Source: Phycisphaeraceae bacterium (GTDB lineage: Bacteria > Planctomycetota > Phycisphaerae > Phycisphaerales > UBA1924). Taken from it: a stretch of DNA of 53,660 bases. The DNA lies in contig JAHBXD010000001.1 of assembly GCA_019636695.1 (NCBI GenBank), forward strand, positions 1 to 53,660, given 5' to 3'. Made by a program: the position numbers and the translations under genes. Under the pieces are notes generated by a model. It saw nothing but the letters and a program-made list of their open reading frames with translations. It was not told the DNA's origin and searched no databases. Shown here piece after piece: positions 8,799-17,644 of the stretch; positions within the stretch are counted from its first letter, which is position 1, and each line of letters opens with the position of its first letter.

Positions 8799-9302
8799 GC
8801 CCGCTACGCCGGGCTGCGCATTCCCAGCGAGTCGCAGCGGCTGACCTGGGCCGATGTGGACTTCGAACGGGCACGCCTGACGGTTCACAGCCCCAAGACC
8901 GAACGGTGGGAGGGCCACGATCAGCGGGTGGTGCCGATCACGCCGAAGTTGATGACGCTGCTGCGGGACCGATTCGAGACGATGCCCGAGGGCGAAGCGC
9001 CGCTGGTGACCATCGGCGGCAAAGGGGCCGTGATCCGCCCCGTGCGTAAGATCTGGGCGCGGGCTGGCGTAGAACCGTGGGACCGCCTCTGGCAGACGCT
9101 GCGTTCGTCCTGCGAGAAAGAATGGGCGATGACGCACCCGCAGTTCGCTGTGAGCCGGTGGATCGGCCACAGCATCACGATCAGCGGTAGGCACTACGCC
9201 AACGCCGTGCCGGATGAGTTGTTCGAGCGGGTGTCGGGGGTCTCGCACGGTGCCGCGGGCGGGGCCGTCGTTGCCGCGAGCGCCGCCGCCGCGCGGGCGT
9301 GA
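8799..9302 (+). pseudogene. 5'-truncated copy of the island tyrosine integrase
   Basis: From 8799 the sequence is nearly identical to 41191 onward, inside the intact integrase. It encodes only the catalytic half: ARYAGLRIPSES with the active-site Arg, WQTLRSSCEKE, and GHSITISGRHYAN with the nucleophile Tyr. The N-terminal DNA-binding half is missing, and the fragment starts 5 bases after the RpiR stop codon. Its final residues (GVSHGAAGGAVVAASA) differ from the intact copy. It lies the same way round, beside another copy of the tmRNA-3'-end repeat. It is therefore the right end of a second, mostly deleted element of the same family, not a functional gene. Confidence 0.88.
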
Positions 9303-9575
9303 GGCGCTGAACCTCAAAGCGATGGAAGTGGGGGAGTTCGGCGCGATCTGTTCCGTCCGCGCCGGGAGTCGTTCTGCGACAACTCGCGATGGACCCGAAC
9401 ACCTGCGCGCAGCGCAATGCGCAGCGGCAACCGTCGGCAAATAGCGGAAAATCGCGGAAGTGCGACATGAATGCGGAGTTATCGCGGCAGGTCGGCGGCC
9501 TCAAGAGCCGCGCGAACTTCCGCTCGTTTCCGCCAGTTTCCGCGGATTTCCGGAGTCCGGCCGCAAAAACGCGCG

Positions 9576-9614
9576 ACACAAAGAAATGGAGCCGGGGGGA
9601 ATCGAACCCCCGTG
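9576..9614. repeat. left attachment site (attL), tmRNA 3'-end duplicate
   Basis: Thirty-nine bases identical to 41899-41937. On the minus strand it carries the T-arm (GGGGGTTCGATTCCCCC) and the acceptor 3' strand of tmRNA, but nothing upstream of it resembles the rest of a tmRNA. It is therefore a target-site duplicate rather than an RNA gene. Weaker similarity extends about 25 bases further left (CGGAGTCC, CGCAAAAACGCGC). Confidence 0.88.
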
Positions 9615-9943
9615 CCATCGCGGGTTTTCGCGGGGAACGGCGAGGTTTTATCGATGCGCGCAGCGCCAGGCGCAGCGCGCCGATCTGGGTTGTATTCGGG
9701 TCGGGAACGGTAAGCGGAAGGGTAGGCTTTGGCGGTGCTGCGCGCAGCGGCGAACGGGGCCGTGCGCGTGGTTGGGACCACCCCGAACGACGGCCCCGAC
9801 GTGGGCCACGTGGTGGGGACGAGTGGCGACGGGCGGGCCTCCGGCGTCCCGGGACGGCGGGTGACTCCGGTCTTCCGCCTACGCGACGCTCGCCGATCGT
9901 GCGGCAGTGAGGGCGAACTGTCTGCGCCGAACGGGTAAGCGGC
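9615..9943. other. non-coding left end of the island
   Basis: About 330 GC-rich bases between attL and the sigma-54 activator gene. Overlapping frames exist in every register but none has domain-like content. A near-perfect palindrome ACGTGGGCCACGT sits at 9799-9811. Integrase or excisionase arm sites would be expected in this position, but I cannot identify them. Confidence 0.5.
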
Positions 9944-11482
9944 TCAGGAGCGATACTGCTTCCATGCGACGCCAAGTTTGCGCATCTTCGATCGGAGAGT
10001 GTGGGGGTTGATGTCGAGGAGCGCTGCAGCGCCGCGCGGGCCTTCGATGCGGCCGAGTGTGCGCTGCAGGACGGCCTCGATATGGGCGCGCACCACCGCT
10101 TTTAGGGAAGCGCTTTGGCTGGCAGTAAGGTCTGCGCTGCCAGAGGCCAAGCCGGCAAGGGGCGACGCATGCACGGGCGAACCCATGGCGGCGGCGATGG
10201 CGAGGCGATGACCCTTCCCGAGCAGGGCCGCACGATCGATGACTGCCGCGAGTTCACGGACATTGCCGGGCCATGGATAGTCGGCAAGGGCGGCGATGTC
10301 CTCAGGAGTGATCTCGAACTTGGGGAGCCCGAAGCGCACGGAAGCGCGGGCTGCAAAGTGGACTGCCAGATCGGCCAGATCCTCGCGGCGCTCCCGGAGC
10401 GGCGGGATGAGCAAAGGAAAGACGGCCAATCGATACCAGAGGTCTTCGCGAAAGGTTCCGGCGCGAACCATTTCGGCAAGATCGCGATGAGTGGCGGCGA
10501 TGATGCGGCAACTCACCTGAATCGTGTCCTGTCCTCCCACACGTTCCAGCGTGCCTTCCTGAATCACGCGAAGGAGCCGCACTTGAGCGGCCAGGGAGAG
10601 TTCGGCGACCTCATCAAGAAAGAGGGTTCCACCGTCTGCCCGCTCGAACCAGCCTTGCCGGCGCTCTGTCGCTCCCGTGAATGAGCCTTTCTCATGTCCG
10701 AATAACTGGGAGTCGATGAGTTCGTGCGGAATCGCGCCGCAGTTGACACGAATGAAGGGTCCGGGTGCGCGATCGGATCGATCGTGAACGGCCCGCGCAA
10801 TGACCTCCTTGCCCGAACCGGTTTCGCCGAGGATGAGCACCGACACATCGGAACTTGAAACGAGCCCGACGCGCTCCATGACCCCTCGTAGCCCGCGAGA
10901 GACGCCCACGATCGAGTCATCCAACGTCTGGCGTCCGAGGCGGGCGAGTGCTGCTTCGCGATCGGCTTCCGCAGCGCGCTTGAGCGCTTCGAGTTGGTGG
11001 AATCGTCGAGAGGTATCGAGCGCCACCGCCAAAGGCTCAAGAATCGCCGAAAGCATCTCGGTCAAGTCATCGTCCACGTCGGAGGTCTTGCGCAGCCGCC
11101 AAGCGACGATACCTTCGGGCTCATCCTCTCGAAGGAGCGCCCCGCAGATGACCGGCTGCGTCCCCAGCACAGGGCAAAGCGGGCGAAGAAGGGTGCGTCC
11201 GGGTCGGGTCGGATGCAGGGGCGAGATCCCGCCGCGGCGAATCCAGCGTGTCAGCCCATCGAGTTCGTCTTCCTTCAACTTCAGGTGCTTTGGGGCGGGT
11301 TGATCAGTGCCGGTCGTGGCGACGAGGTCACAGCGGCCTTCCTCCAAGGCGAAGATCCACATGCGTTCGAGCCCGATGCTTCGGTCGATGGTGGCGTGAA
11401 GATCCGAGAGGGAGTCTCCGAGGTCGATATGGCGACATGCATCGCGCCAGAGGGAGAGTTGCAGGCGTTGCGTACGGTCCAT
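9944..11482 (-). CDS. sigma-54-dependent activator (GAF-like, AAA+, Fis HTH)
   Basis: A 512-residue enhancer-binding protein. Residues about 15-165 look like a GAF sensor domain. The AAA+ core has Walker A GETGSGKE, the sigma-54-contacting loop GSFTGA (a variant of GAFTGA), Walker [10 protein letters not shown], an arginine-finger region (FREDLWYRL) and [11 protein letters not shown] Fis-type helix-turn-helix ([19 protein letters not shown]) ends the protein. There is no receiver domain, so activation is probably by a small molecule or redox state sensed by the GAF-like domain. It diverges from the sulfur operon, whose start carries a -24/-12 promoter, and is the evident activator of that operon. 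Two palindromes lie just upstream of its own start, so autoregulation is possible. Confidence 0.92.
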   Translation of the reverse strand: MDRTQRLQLSLWRDACRHIDLGDSLSDLHATIDRSIGLERMWIFALEEGRCDLVATTGTDQPAPKHLKLKEDELDGLTRWIRRGGISPLHPTRPGRTLLRPLCPVLGTQPVICGALLREDEPEGIVAWRLRKTSDVDDDLTEMLSAILEPLAVALDTSRRFHQLEALKRAAEADREAALARLGRQTLDDSIVGVSRGLRGVMERVGLVSSSDVSVLILGETGSGKEVIARAVHDRSDRAPGPFIRVNCGAIPHELIDSQLFGHEKGSFTGATERRQGWFERADGGTLFLDEVAELSLAAQVRLLRVIQEGTLERVGGQDTIQVSCRIIAATHRDLAEMVRAGTFREDLWYRLAVFPLLIPPLRERREDLADLAVHFAARASVRFGLPKFEITPEDIAALADYPWPGNVRELAAVIDRAALLGKGHRLAIAAAMGSPVHASPLAGLASGSADLTASQSASLKAVVRAHIEAVLQRTLGRIEGPRGAAALLDINPHTLRSKMRKLGVAWKQYRS

Positions 11483-11490
11483 GCCGCTTT

Positions 11491-11550
11491 ATATCACGGT
11501 TTCCTGTGATTAGCAACAGGCAATGACCATGAAATATCACAGTTCCATGA
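11491..11550. promoter_or_regulatory. two related upstream sites, likely enhancer sites for the sigma-54 activator
   Basis: Site 1 (11491-11510) is an inverted repeat, ATATCAC and GTGAT arms around GGTTTCCT. Site 2 (11534-11550) repeats the left arm and core (ATATCACAGTTCCATGA) with a degenerate right arm. They lie roughly 60 and 105 bases upstream of the -24/-12 promoter, normal for enhancer-binding-protein sites. Site 1 is 9 bases from the activator's own start codon. Confidence 0.6.
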
Positions 11551-11603
11551 CTCTCGGAAGCGCAAACCCTTCTCCCGCTTCATGCAGGGGGGTCTCCAGT
11601 CGA

Positions 11604-11619
11604 TGGCACGGCGGTTGTA
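11604..11619 (+). promoter_or_regulatory. sigma-54 (-24/-12) promoter
   Basis: TGGCACG, four bases, then TTGTA matches the sigma-54 consensus TGGCACG-N4-TTGCA at all but one core position. It points toward the cupin gene and sits between that gene and a divergent sigma-54 activator. The predicted transcription start (about 11630) is only about 2 bases from the ATG at 11632. Confidence 0.8.
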
Positions 11620-11631
11620 AGAGGCTCACCC

Positions 11632-12138
11632 ATGACCGCTCCCCGTGCCCAACTCGCCACCCGCCCACTGCCCGAGGGCCTTGAGGCCTTCGCGGCGGAA
11701 GCGACCGGGATGAACTCAGGGCGGCTGCGGTCCTTGTTGACGAACCTGCCCGCCGCGTTTCGGAACATCGAGCGGTGCCTGCGTCCTGAAGAAGGGGGCA
11801 TCACCCGGCGCGAGTTGGTTCGATCTCCTGAGGTGTTGCTGGTGCTTGCGGGTATGGAGCCTGGACATTCGGAAGCGCCGCACGACCATCCGGGTTCTCT
11901 GAGTGCTTTCAGAGTCCTGCGCGGTGTTGCCGTGGTCACGCGCTTTGGAATGGATGATCGCGGCTCGCTGGTCGTCGCCAGCCTCGACACGTACCTGCCG
12001 GGTTCAGTTCTCGTCCAGGATGAAACAGAGGTCCGCTCCCTCGGCAACGACCGCAGCGCCGCTGAAGCTCTGGTGACGCTGCATGTGTATCTTCCAGCTC
12101 CGGCGATCCGCATCTACACCGAGGGAGGTGTGACGTGA
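11632..12138 (+). CDS. cysteine-dioxygenase-like cupin protein
   Basis: A 168-residue cupin resembling type I cysteine dioxygenase. The metal-binding HDHPGSLSAFRVLRG gives two histidines, and the late LVTLHVYLPAP gives the third in the family position (family form SLHLYSPP). CDO enzymes oxidise cysteine or another thiol to a sulfinate using iron and O2, which fits the sulfate-uptake genes downstream. The real substrate may be a different thiol. The predicted sigma-54 transcript begins almost at the ATG, so translation is either leaderless or starts at the in-frame ATG at 11710 (MNSGRLRSLL), which would give 142 residues. It is the first gene of the operon and overlaps the next start (GTGA). 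Confidence 0.78.
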   Translation: MTAPRAQLATRPLPEGLEAFAAEATGMNSGRLRSLLTNLPAAFRNIERCLRPEEGGITRRELVRSPEVLLVLAGMEPGHSEAPHDHPGSLSAFRVLRGVAVVTRFGMDDRGSLVVASLDTYLPGSVLVQDETEVRSLGNDRSAAEALVTLHVYLPAPAIRIYTEGGVT

Positions 12139-13603
12139 TCGCTGTTGCGAACCATTCGGATACTCAGCCTTCGGCGTTTCCGACGATCGCGATCATCGGA
12201 GGCGGCTTCAGCGGTGTTGCGGTCGCCTGCCACCTGTGTGCCGGCTCGACGCGTCCGCTGCGGGTGTTGCTGTTCGAACGCGCGGCGGAGATCGGCCGTG
12301 GCGTTGCCTATGGAAACCCGGATGAGAGCCTTCTTCTGAATGTCCCTGCGCAGCGGATGAATCTCTGGCCCAATCGGCCAGAACGTTCGTTCTTCGAATG
12401 GGCCAAAGTCGCCAAGGGTGCGACAGATCGCACAGCGTTCCTGCCGCGGACGTGGTTCGGCCAGTACACGCAGCACGAGTTGATCGAGGCCGTGGGTGGA
12501 CCGGAGGGCCGGCACATCTTCTGGCGCGTGCAGGCTCAAGTGCTGCGGGCTCGTCCGGATGGACGGGGGCAGGTTGCCTTGACGGACGATCGCGGGCGGC
12601 GATATCTGGCCAATCGGGTGGTGCTGGCGACGGGCAACGGACCTTCCCGACTTCCAGCGCCGCTCGTCCCTCTACTCGGCGTGACGGATCAACTGATCGT
12701 GAACCCGTGGTCAGAGGAGGGTCTTGCCCGGGCACACGAGGCGCGGCGAGTGCTGTTGGTGGGGACGGGCCTGACGATGATGGATGTCGCCGTCGGGATG
12801 GCCCGGGGCGGAAGTTTTGCGCAGATCATCGCGGTCTCTCGACGCGGTTTGCTTCCGAGGGCGCATGGGCCGAGCCACGCCGCAGCGCACGCCCAATGGG
12901 TGGGGACGCTGTCGGGAAGAACCTTGAAGTCGCTCCTGCATGCGGTGCGCGATCGCGCTCGCCAAGCTGAAGTGGATCAGACCGGATGGAGGAGCGTCAT
13001 CGATGCGATGCGCCCCCATACGACGCGTCTCTGGAATGAACTGCCTCGGTCGGACCGTCAGAAGTTCCTGCGTCAAATTGCCGTGTGGTGGGATGTCCAC
13101 CGCCATCGTTGTCCGCAGGAGGTCTATTCGGTGGTGCAGGTCTGGCGGGAGCGCGGTCGCCTTGCGGTGCTCGCGGGAGAACTGACGAGTGCGAGGCTCG
13201 AGCGGACCGGCGAGATCAGCGTGGAGGTCCGACCTCGCGGGGGACACCTGTCGATCCGCATGGGGTTTGACGCGGTCGTTCTATGCACCGGCCCAGATGG
13301 CGATGTCACCCGGAGCAAAGACGAGTTGCTCAGCGATCTGTTGCAGCGGGGGGAAGTCGCACCCCACACCCTTGGCTTGGGATTCAGACGGATGCCATGG
13401 CGCGCGCGCTGCGTCCCGATGGCGAGCCAAGTTCGTGGTTCACGGCGATCGGTCCGCTTCGCAAGGGTGAGCTTTGGGAAAGCACAGCGGTACCGGAACT
13501 TGCGGCGCAGGCGCGGGATCTGGCACGCACCTTGATACAGAACCTGCCTGAAGGTATGCCGATCGTCAGGCCATCACAACTTATAGAGGAGAAGATTCCA
13601 TGA
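12135..13603 (+). pseudogene. FAD/NAD(P)-binding oxidoreductase, interrupted by a frameshift near 13380
   Basis: The N-terminal dinucleotide-binding motif (IAIIGGGFSGVAVACHL), GVAYGNPDE, a second Rossmann motif (VLLVGTGLTMMDVAVGMA) and VVLCTGPDGD mark the FAD-NAD(P)-binding family often found beside cysteine dioxygenases. The GTG start at 12135 overlaps the cupin stop and follows GGGAGG. At about 13380 the frame loses register: the family's ending (FTAIGPLRKGELWESTAVPE) continues in the -1 frame and stops at 13603, overlapping the next gene's ATG by 4 bases. The uncorrected frame instead runs to 13535 as Arg-rich nonsense. One missing base, in or next to GGCTTGGGATT, explains it. It is either a recent mutation or a sequencing error. 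The predicted role is an electron-transfer or thiol-related oxidoreductase. Confidence 0.8.
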
Positions 13604-14661
13604 AACTGTTCAGACTCGCACGAGCCATCGCGACCTTCGTCTGCATCGGTGCGGCCGCCGCCACGGCAGGTGCGCAGTCACGAACGATTCTGAACGTTTC
13701 GTATGACCCGACGCGGGAGTTGTACAAGGAGTTCAACGAGACGTTCAAAAAGCACTGGCGCGAGACCACAGGTGAGAATCTGAATATCCGCATGTCACAC
13801 GGGGGGGCCGGCAAGCAGGCTCGCTCGGTGATCGACGGCTTGGAGGCCGACGTTGTGACGCTGGCGCTGGCGTACGACATTGACGCGATCGGTGAGATCG
13901 CTGGGCTTGTTGCGGAGAACTGGCAGAGCCGCCTGCCCAACGACAGTTCCCCGTACACCTCGACGATCGTGTTTCTGGTCCGGAAGGGCAATCCTAAGAA
14001 CATCAAGGACTGGGATGATCTGGTCCGTCCGGGCATTGAGATCATCACGCCCAATCCCAAGACTTCGGGTGGAGCGAGGTGGAACTACCTGGCCGCTTGG
14101 GGGTATGCGCTCAAGAAGGAACTGGGAGACCTCTCCAAACTGAAGGACCACGCGTATGCATCGGAGGTTGCCGAAGCGCAGCAGAAGGCCCAGCAATTTG
14201 TGGCGACGATTCTCAAGAAGGTGCCGGTGCTTGATACTGGGGCACGGGGATCAACAACGACATTTGTGCAACGGGGCATCGGCGATGTCTTCCTGTCATG
14301 GGAGAACGAGGCATTTCTGGCGGTGCAAGAGCTTGGTCCGGACAAGTTTGAGATTGTGGTGCCGTCCATCAGCATTCTCGCTCAGCCGCCCGTGACCGTG
14401 GTGGACAAGGTCGTGGACCGACGCGGCACCCGTGATGTGGCTGAAGCCTACCTGAAGCATCTTTACAGCCCGGCTGGCCAGCGACTCGCTGCAAAGCACT
14501 TCTATCGCCCTGCTGAGCCCCGGCACGCCGACGCTGTCGACCTGAAGCGCTTCCCCAAGGTGGATCTCTTCACCATCGATGAAGTCTTTGGAAGTTGGGC
14601 CGAGGCCCAGAAGATTCACTTTGACGATGGTGGCACCTTCGATCGCGTGTATCGCCCATGA
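13600..14661 (+). CDS. sulfate/thiosulfate ABC transporter periplasmic binding protein
   Basis: A 353-residue protein with a signal peptide ([20 protein letters not shown]) ending near AGAQS. The family motifs [44 protein letters not shown] and [14 protein letters not shown] match sulfate-binding proteins Sbp/CysP, including the region that grips the oxyanion. It acts in the periplasm, delivering sulfate or thiosulfate to the CysTWA permease encoded next. It is translationally coupled to the frame-corrected oxidoreductase (ATGA), with AGAGGAGAAG upstream as ribosome site. Whether it prefers sulfate or thiosulfate cannot be told from motifs. Confidence 0.94.
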   Translation: MKLFRLARAIATFVCIGAAAATAGAQSRTILNVSYDPTRELYKEFNETFKKHWRETTGENLNIRMSHGGAGKQARSVIDGLEADVVTLALAYDIDAIGEIAGLVAENWQSRLPNDSSPYTSTIVFLVRKGNPKNIKDWDDLVRPGIEIITPNPKTSGGARWNYLAAWGYALKKELGDLSKLKDHAYASEVAEAQQKAQQFVATILKKVPVLDTGARGSTTTFVQRGIGDVFLSWENEAFLAVQELGPDKFEIVVPSISILAQPPVTVVDKVVDRRGTRDVAEAYLKHLYSPAGQRLAAKHFYRPAEPRHADAVDLKRFPKVDLFTIDEVFGSWAEAQKIHFDDGGTFDRVYRP

Positions 14662-14751
14662 TGCTCGACGGGCCGTTTGAGGCCTTGCACTGACCACACA
14701 CACTCTCTCCCCCTCCCTCCGCACGCGTTGACGGGTGTGCGGGAGGATTCC

Positions 14752-14772
14752 ATGAAAGATCGGCACACATGA
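14752..14772 (+). CDS. six-codon mini-ORF coupled to cysT
   Basis: ATG AAA GAT CGG CAC ACA TGA encodes MKDRHT. It has the only good ribosome site in the gap (GGGAGGATTCC directly upstream), and its TGA overlaps the cysT ATG as ATGA. Ribosomes loading here would reinitiate at cysT. It contains no Cys or Met run typical of an attenuator peptide, so simple coupling is the likelier role. Confidence 0.4.
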   Translation: MKDRHT

Positions 14773-15602
14773 TCCCAGGCATTCAGAAAAACCCCGGCAG
14801 GCTGCCCGGTTTCGGGTTGACGCTCGGCATCACGATGTCGTACCTGAGCCTGATCGTCCTGATCCCGCTCGTCGGTCTTGGGGTCAAGACATCGGAGATG
14901 ACCTGGGAGCGATTCTGGGAAGTGATCACGGACCCGCGTGTGGTTGCCTCCTACAAACTCAGTATCGGCGCATCGTTCATCGCCGCAACGATCAACCTGT
15001 TCTTCGGATTCATCGTGGCGTGGGTTCTGGTGCAATACACATTCCCCGGGCGGAAGATCGTGGATGCGATCGTGGATCTTCCATTTGCGATGCCCACGGC
15101 GGTTTCAGGCATCGCCCTCACGGCCCTGTACGCGAACAACGGCTGGATCGGGCAGTTCCTTGAACCGCTGGGGATCAAGGGAGCCTTCAGCCGCTTCGGA
15201 ATCGTCGTTGCGCTCACGTTCATCGGGTTGCCCTTCGTGGTGCGCATTCTGCAGCCGGCGCTCGCCGATCTTGAGTCTGAGAACGAAGAAGCGTCTGCCA
15301 GTCTGGGAGCCAACCGGCTGCAGACGTTCCGGCGCGTGATCGTTCCCGCCGTGCTTCCGGCGATGCTGACAGGTTTTGCGCTGGCGTTTGCACGGGCTGT
15401 CGGCGAGTACGGGTCGGTGGTGTTCATCAGCGGCAACATGCCGATGAAGACAGAGATCGCGCCACTCCTGATCATCACGAAACTGGAGCAGTTCGACTAT
15501 CCCGCGGCGACGGCGATTGCCGTGGTCATGCTCGCCTTCTCGTTCGTGATGCTCCTTGTGATCAACCTCCTGCAACTCTGGAGCACCGCGCGAGCGCGGT
15601 GA
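14769..15602 (+). CDS. cysT: sulfate ABC transporter permease CysT (CysU)
   Basis: A 277-residue inner-membrane permease with about six hydrophobic segments. The cytoplasmic coupling (EAA) loop reads ENEEASASLGANRLQTFRRV then IVPAVLPAM. DLPFAMPTAVSGIAL and YGSVVFISGNMP are characteristic of CysT. It pairs with CysW to form the channel energised by CysA. The start at 14769 has no ribosome site of its own but overlaps the stop of the six-codon ORF that does. The gene order binding protein-T-W-A is the standard sulfate operon. Confidence 0.94.
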   Translation: MIPGIQKNPGRLPGFGLTLGITMSYLSLIVLIPLVGLGVKTSEMTWERFWEVITDPRVVASYKLSIGASFIAATINLFFGFIVAWVLVQYTFPGRKIVDAIVDLPFAMPTAVSGIALTALYANNGWIGQFLEPLGIKGAFSRFGIVVALTFIGLPFVVRILQPALADLESENEEASASLGANRLQTFRRVIVPAVLPAMLTGFALAFARAVGEYGSVVFISGNMPMKTEIAPLLIITKLEQFDYPAATAIAVVMLAFSFVMLLVINLLQLWSTARAR

Positions 15603-15614
15603 GAAGGGACTTCC

Positions 15615-16505
15615 ATGGCCGGCTCGGTCGCCCTTTATCCCGGTGGCACTTCCAAGGCGGCTTCTCCTGCGATGCGGGACGCCTGGATGGTGCGATGGTC
15701 GCTCACGATCATCGCGCTCGGGTTCCTGGGTCTCTTCCTCGCCCTTCCGTTGGTAGTGGTCTTCAAAGAGGCGCTCCGCGAGGGCCTCAAGGTCTATCTG
15801 GCAAGTTTCAGCGATCCGGACGCCAAGGCGGCGATCAAACTGACGCTGCTTGCTGCGGCGATCGCCGTGCCCCTGAACACGTTCTTTGGAATCTGTGCCG
15901 CCTGGGCGGTCACCAAGTTCCGCTTTCGAGGACGGGGCTTGCTGATCACGCTGATAGATCTTCCCTTTGCGGTTTCGCCGGTGGTGGCGGGGCTGATCTA
16001 CGTGCTGGTCTTCGGGCTTCAGGGGTGGTTCGGTCCTTGGCTTGCGGAAAACAACATCAAGATCATCTTCGCCGTGCCGGGCATCGTGCTGGCGACGATC
16101 TTTGTGACATTCCCATTTGTCGCCCGCGAACTGATTCCCTTGATGGAGGAACAGGGGCGTGAGGAGGAACTGGCGGCGATGACGCTGGGGGCTCGCGGCT
16201 GGAAGATATTCAGCCGCGTGACGCTTCCCAACATCCGCTGGGCGCTCCTGTATGGCATCATCCTCTGCAACGCTAGGGCGATGGGCGAGTTTGGGGCGGT
16301 CTCGGTCGTCTCAGGGCACATCCGGGGTGAGACAAACACGCTCCCGCTGCATGTTGAGATTCTCTACAACGAATACAGTTTTGTGGCGGCGTTTGCCGCT
16401 TCGTCGGTGCTGGCGATTCTTGCGATCGTGACCATCGTGCTCAAAGCGCTGGTGGAGTATCGCGTGCGTCGCCAGATTGAACGAGCGGGGAAGGAGAAGG
16501 CATGA
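15615..16505 (+). CDS. cysW: sulfate ABC transporter permease CysW
   Basis: A 296-residue partner permease. About six membrane segments and the coupling loop [20 protein letters not shown] then [10 protein letters not shown] are seen, plus [40 protein letters not shown] and [10 protein letters not shown], all typical of CysW. GAGAAGGGAC precedes the ATG. It lies 12 bases after cysT and overlaps cysA by 4 bases. It forms the membrane channel with CysT. Confidence 0.94.
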   Translation: MAGSVALYPGGTSKAASPAMRDAWMVRWSLTIIALGFLGLFLALPLVVVFKEALREGLKVYLASFSDPDAKAAIKLTLLAAAIAVPLNTFFGICAAWAVTKFRFRGRGLLITLIDLPFAVSPVVAGLIYVLVFGLQGWFGPWLAENNIKIIFAVPGIVLATIFVTFPFVARELIPLMEEQGREEELAAMTLGARGWKIFSRVTLPNIRWALLYGIILCNARAMGEFGAVSVVSGHIRGETNTLPLHVEILYNEYSFVAAFAASSVLAILAIVTIVLKALVEYRVRRQIERAGKEKA

Positions 16506-17551
16506 GCATCACGGTAACAGACGTATCCAAGAGTTTCGGGGACTTCCGAGCCTTGCAGGATGTCTCGGTCGAGATTCCGACCGGGGAATTGGTGGCGATC
16601 CTGGGGCCATCGGGCTCGGGCAAGACCACGCTCCTGCGATTGATCGCGGGGCTCGAAACGCTCGACCGGGGGCGAGGAGCGATCAGTTTCCATGATGAAG
16701 ATGTCCGCGATCAGCCGGTGCGCAAGCGCCGCGTGGGCTTTGTCTTTCAGCACTATGCCCTCTTCCGACACATGACGGTGTTCCAGAACGTTGCATTTGG
16801 TCTGCGGTGCAAGCCGCGTCGCGAGCGCCCGGCCCGGGCGGAGATCCGGCGACGCGTGCATGAACTACTTTCGCTGGTGCAGCTGGAGGGACTGGCCGGA
16901 CGTTACCCGACACAACTCTCCGGCGGGCAGCGCCAGCGGGTGGCCCTTGCCCGGGCACTGGCCGTGGAGCCGAGAGTGCTTCTGCTCGATGAGCCCTTCG
17001 GGGCGCTGGATGCCAAGGTTCGGCTGGAACTCCGCAAGTGGATTCGCCGCCTCCACGACGAACTGCACATCACCAGCGTGTTTGTGACGCACGACCAGGA
17101 AGAGGCGCTGGAGGTGGCGGACCGCATCGTCATCATGAACAAGGGTCGTATTGAGCAAGTGGGCACCGCTGCAGAAGTCTACCACCGTCCCGCGACGGAG
17201 TTCGTGATGAACTTCCTCGGGCAGGTCAATACGTTTCACGGTCGGGCGACGGGGCGCGACGTCGAGTTCGCCTCGATCCGCGTCGGTGTCACCGGGGCGA
17301 TTCCAGATGGGGATGTGCGCGTCTTCGTCAGGCCGCATGACTTTGAACTGGCGCCCCAGCGCAACGGCAAGCCGAGTTTCGCGGCACGAATCACGAGGGT
17401 CCACACCGCGGGAGCGATCACGCGCATCGAGATGACACTTCCGGACGGGCGTGTGATCAGCGCGGAACTGCCGCCGGATCGCTTCGCAGAACTGGCGGCT
17501 TCGGATGGAGACACTGTCTACGTGACGCCCCGGCAAGTCCATGTGTTCTGA
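16502..17551 (+). CDS. cysA: sulfate ABC transporter ATPase CysA
   Basis: A 349-residue ABC ATPase. Walker A is [11 protein letters not shown], the ABC signature is [15 protein letters not shown] and Walker B is [15 protein letters not shown]; the H-loop lies in [11 protein letters not shown]. The C-terminal part (about 235-349, with [10 protein letters not shown]) is the TOBE-type regulatory domain found in CysA and other importers. It powers CysTW. The ATG overlaps the cysW stop (ATGA), so production of the complex is coupled. Length and motif order are normal for CysA. Confidence 0.95.
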   Translation: MSITVTDVSKSFGDFRALQDVSVEIPTGELVAILGPSGSGKTTLLRLIAGLETLDRGRGAISFHDEDVRDQPVRKRRVGFVFQHYALFRHMTVFQNVAFGLRCKPRRERPARAEIRRRVHELLSLVQLEGLAGRYPTQLSGGQRQRVALARALAVEPRVLLLDEPFGALDAKVRLELRKWIRRLHDELHITSVFVTHDQEEALEVADRIVIMNKGRIEQVGTAAEVYHRPATEFVMNFLGQVNTFHGRATGRDVEFASIRVGVTGAIPDGDVRVFVRPHDFELAPQRNGKPSFAARITRVHTAGAITRIEMTLPDGRVISAELPPDRFAELAASDGDTVYVTPRQVHVF

Positions 17552-17644
17552 GTGCCTAACCGGCCTCAGGTGTTCCATGTTCATTGGCTGCGGAGCCTGA
17601 AGGCTCGCCAGAGGGGGGCCACGGGTGCACCAAGGAGTTGTCTC

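Noticed and set aside
9588..9614. A tRNA-like 3' end suggesting a tRNA gene
   Set aside because: Only the T-arm and acceptor 3' strand are present; no D-arm, anticodon arm or 5' acceptor precedes it on that strand. It is the att duplicate of tmRNA.
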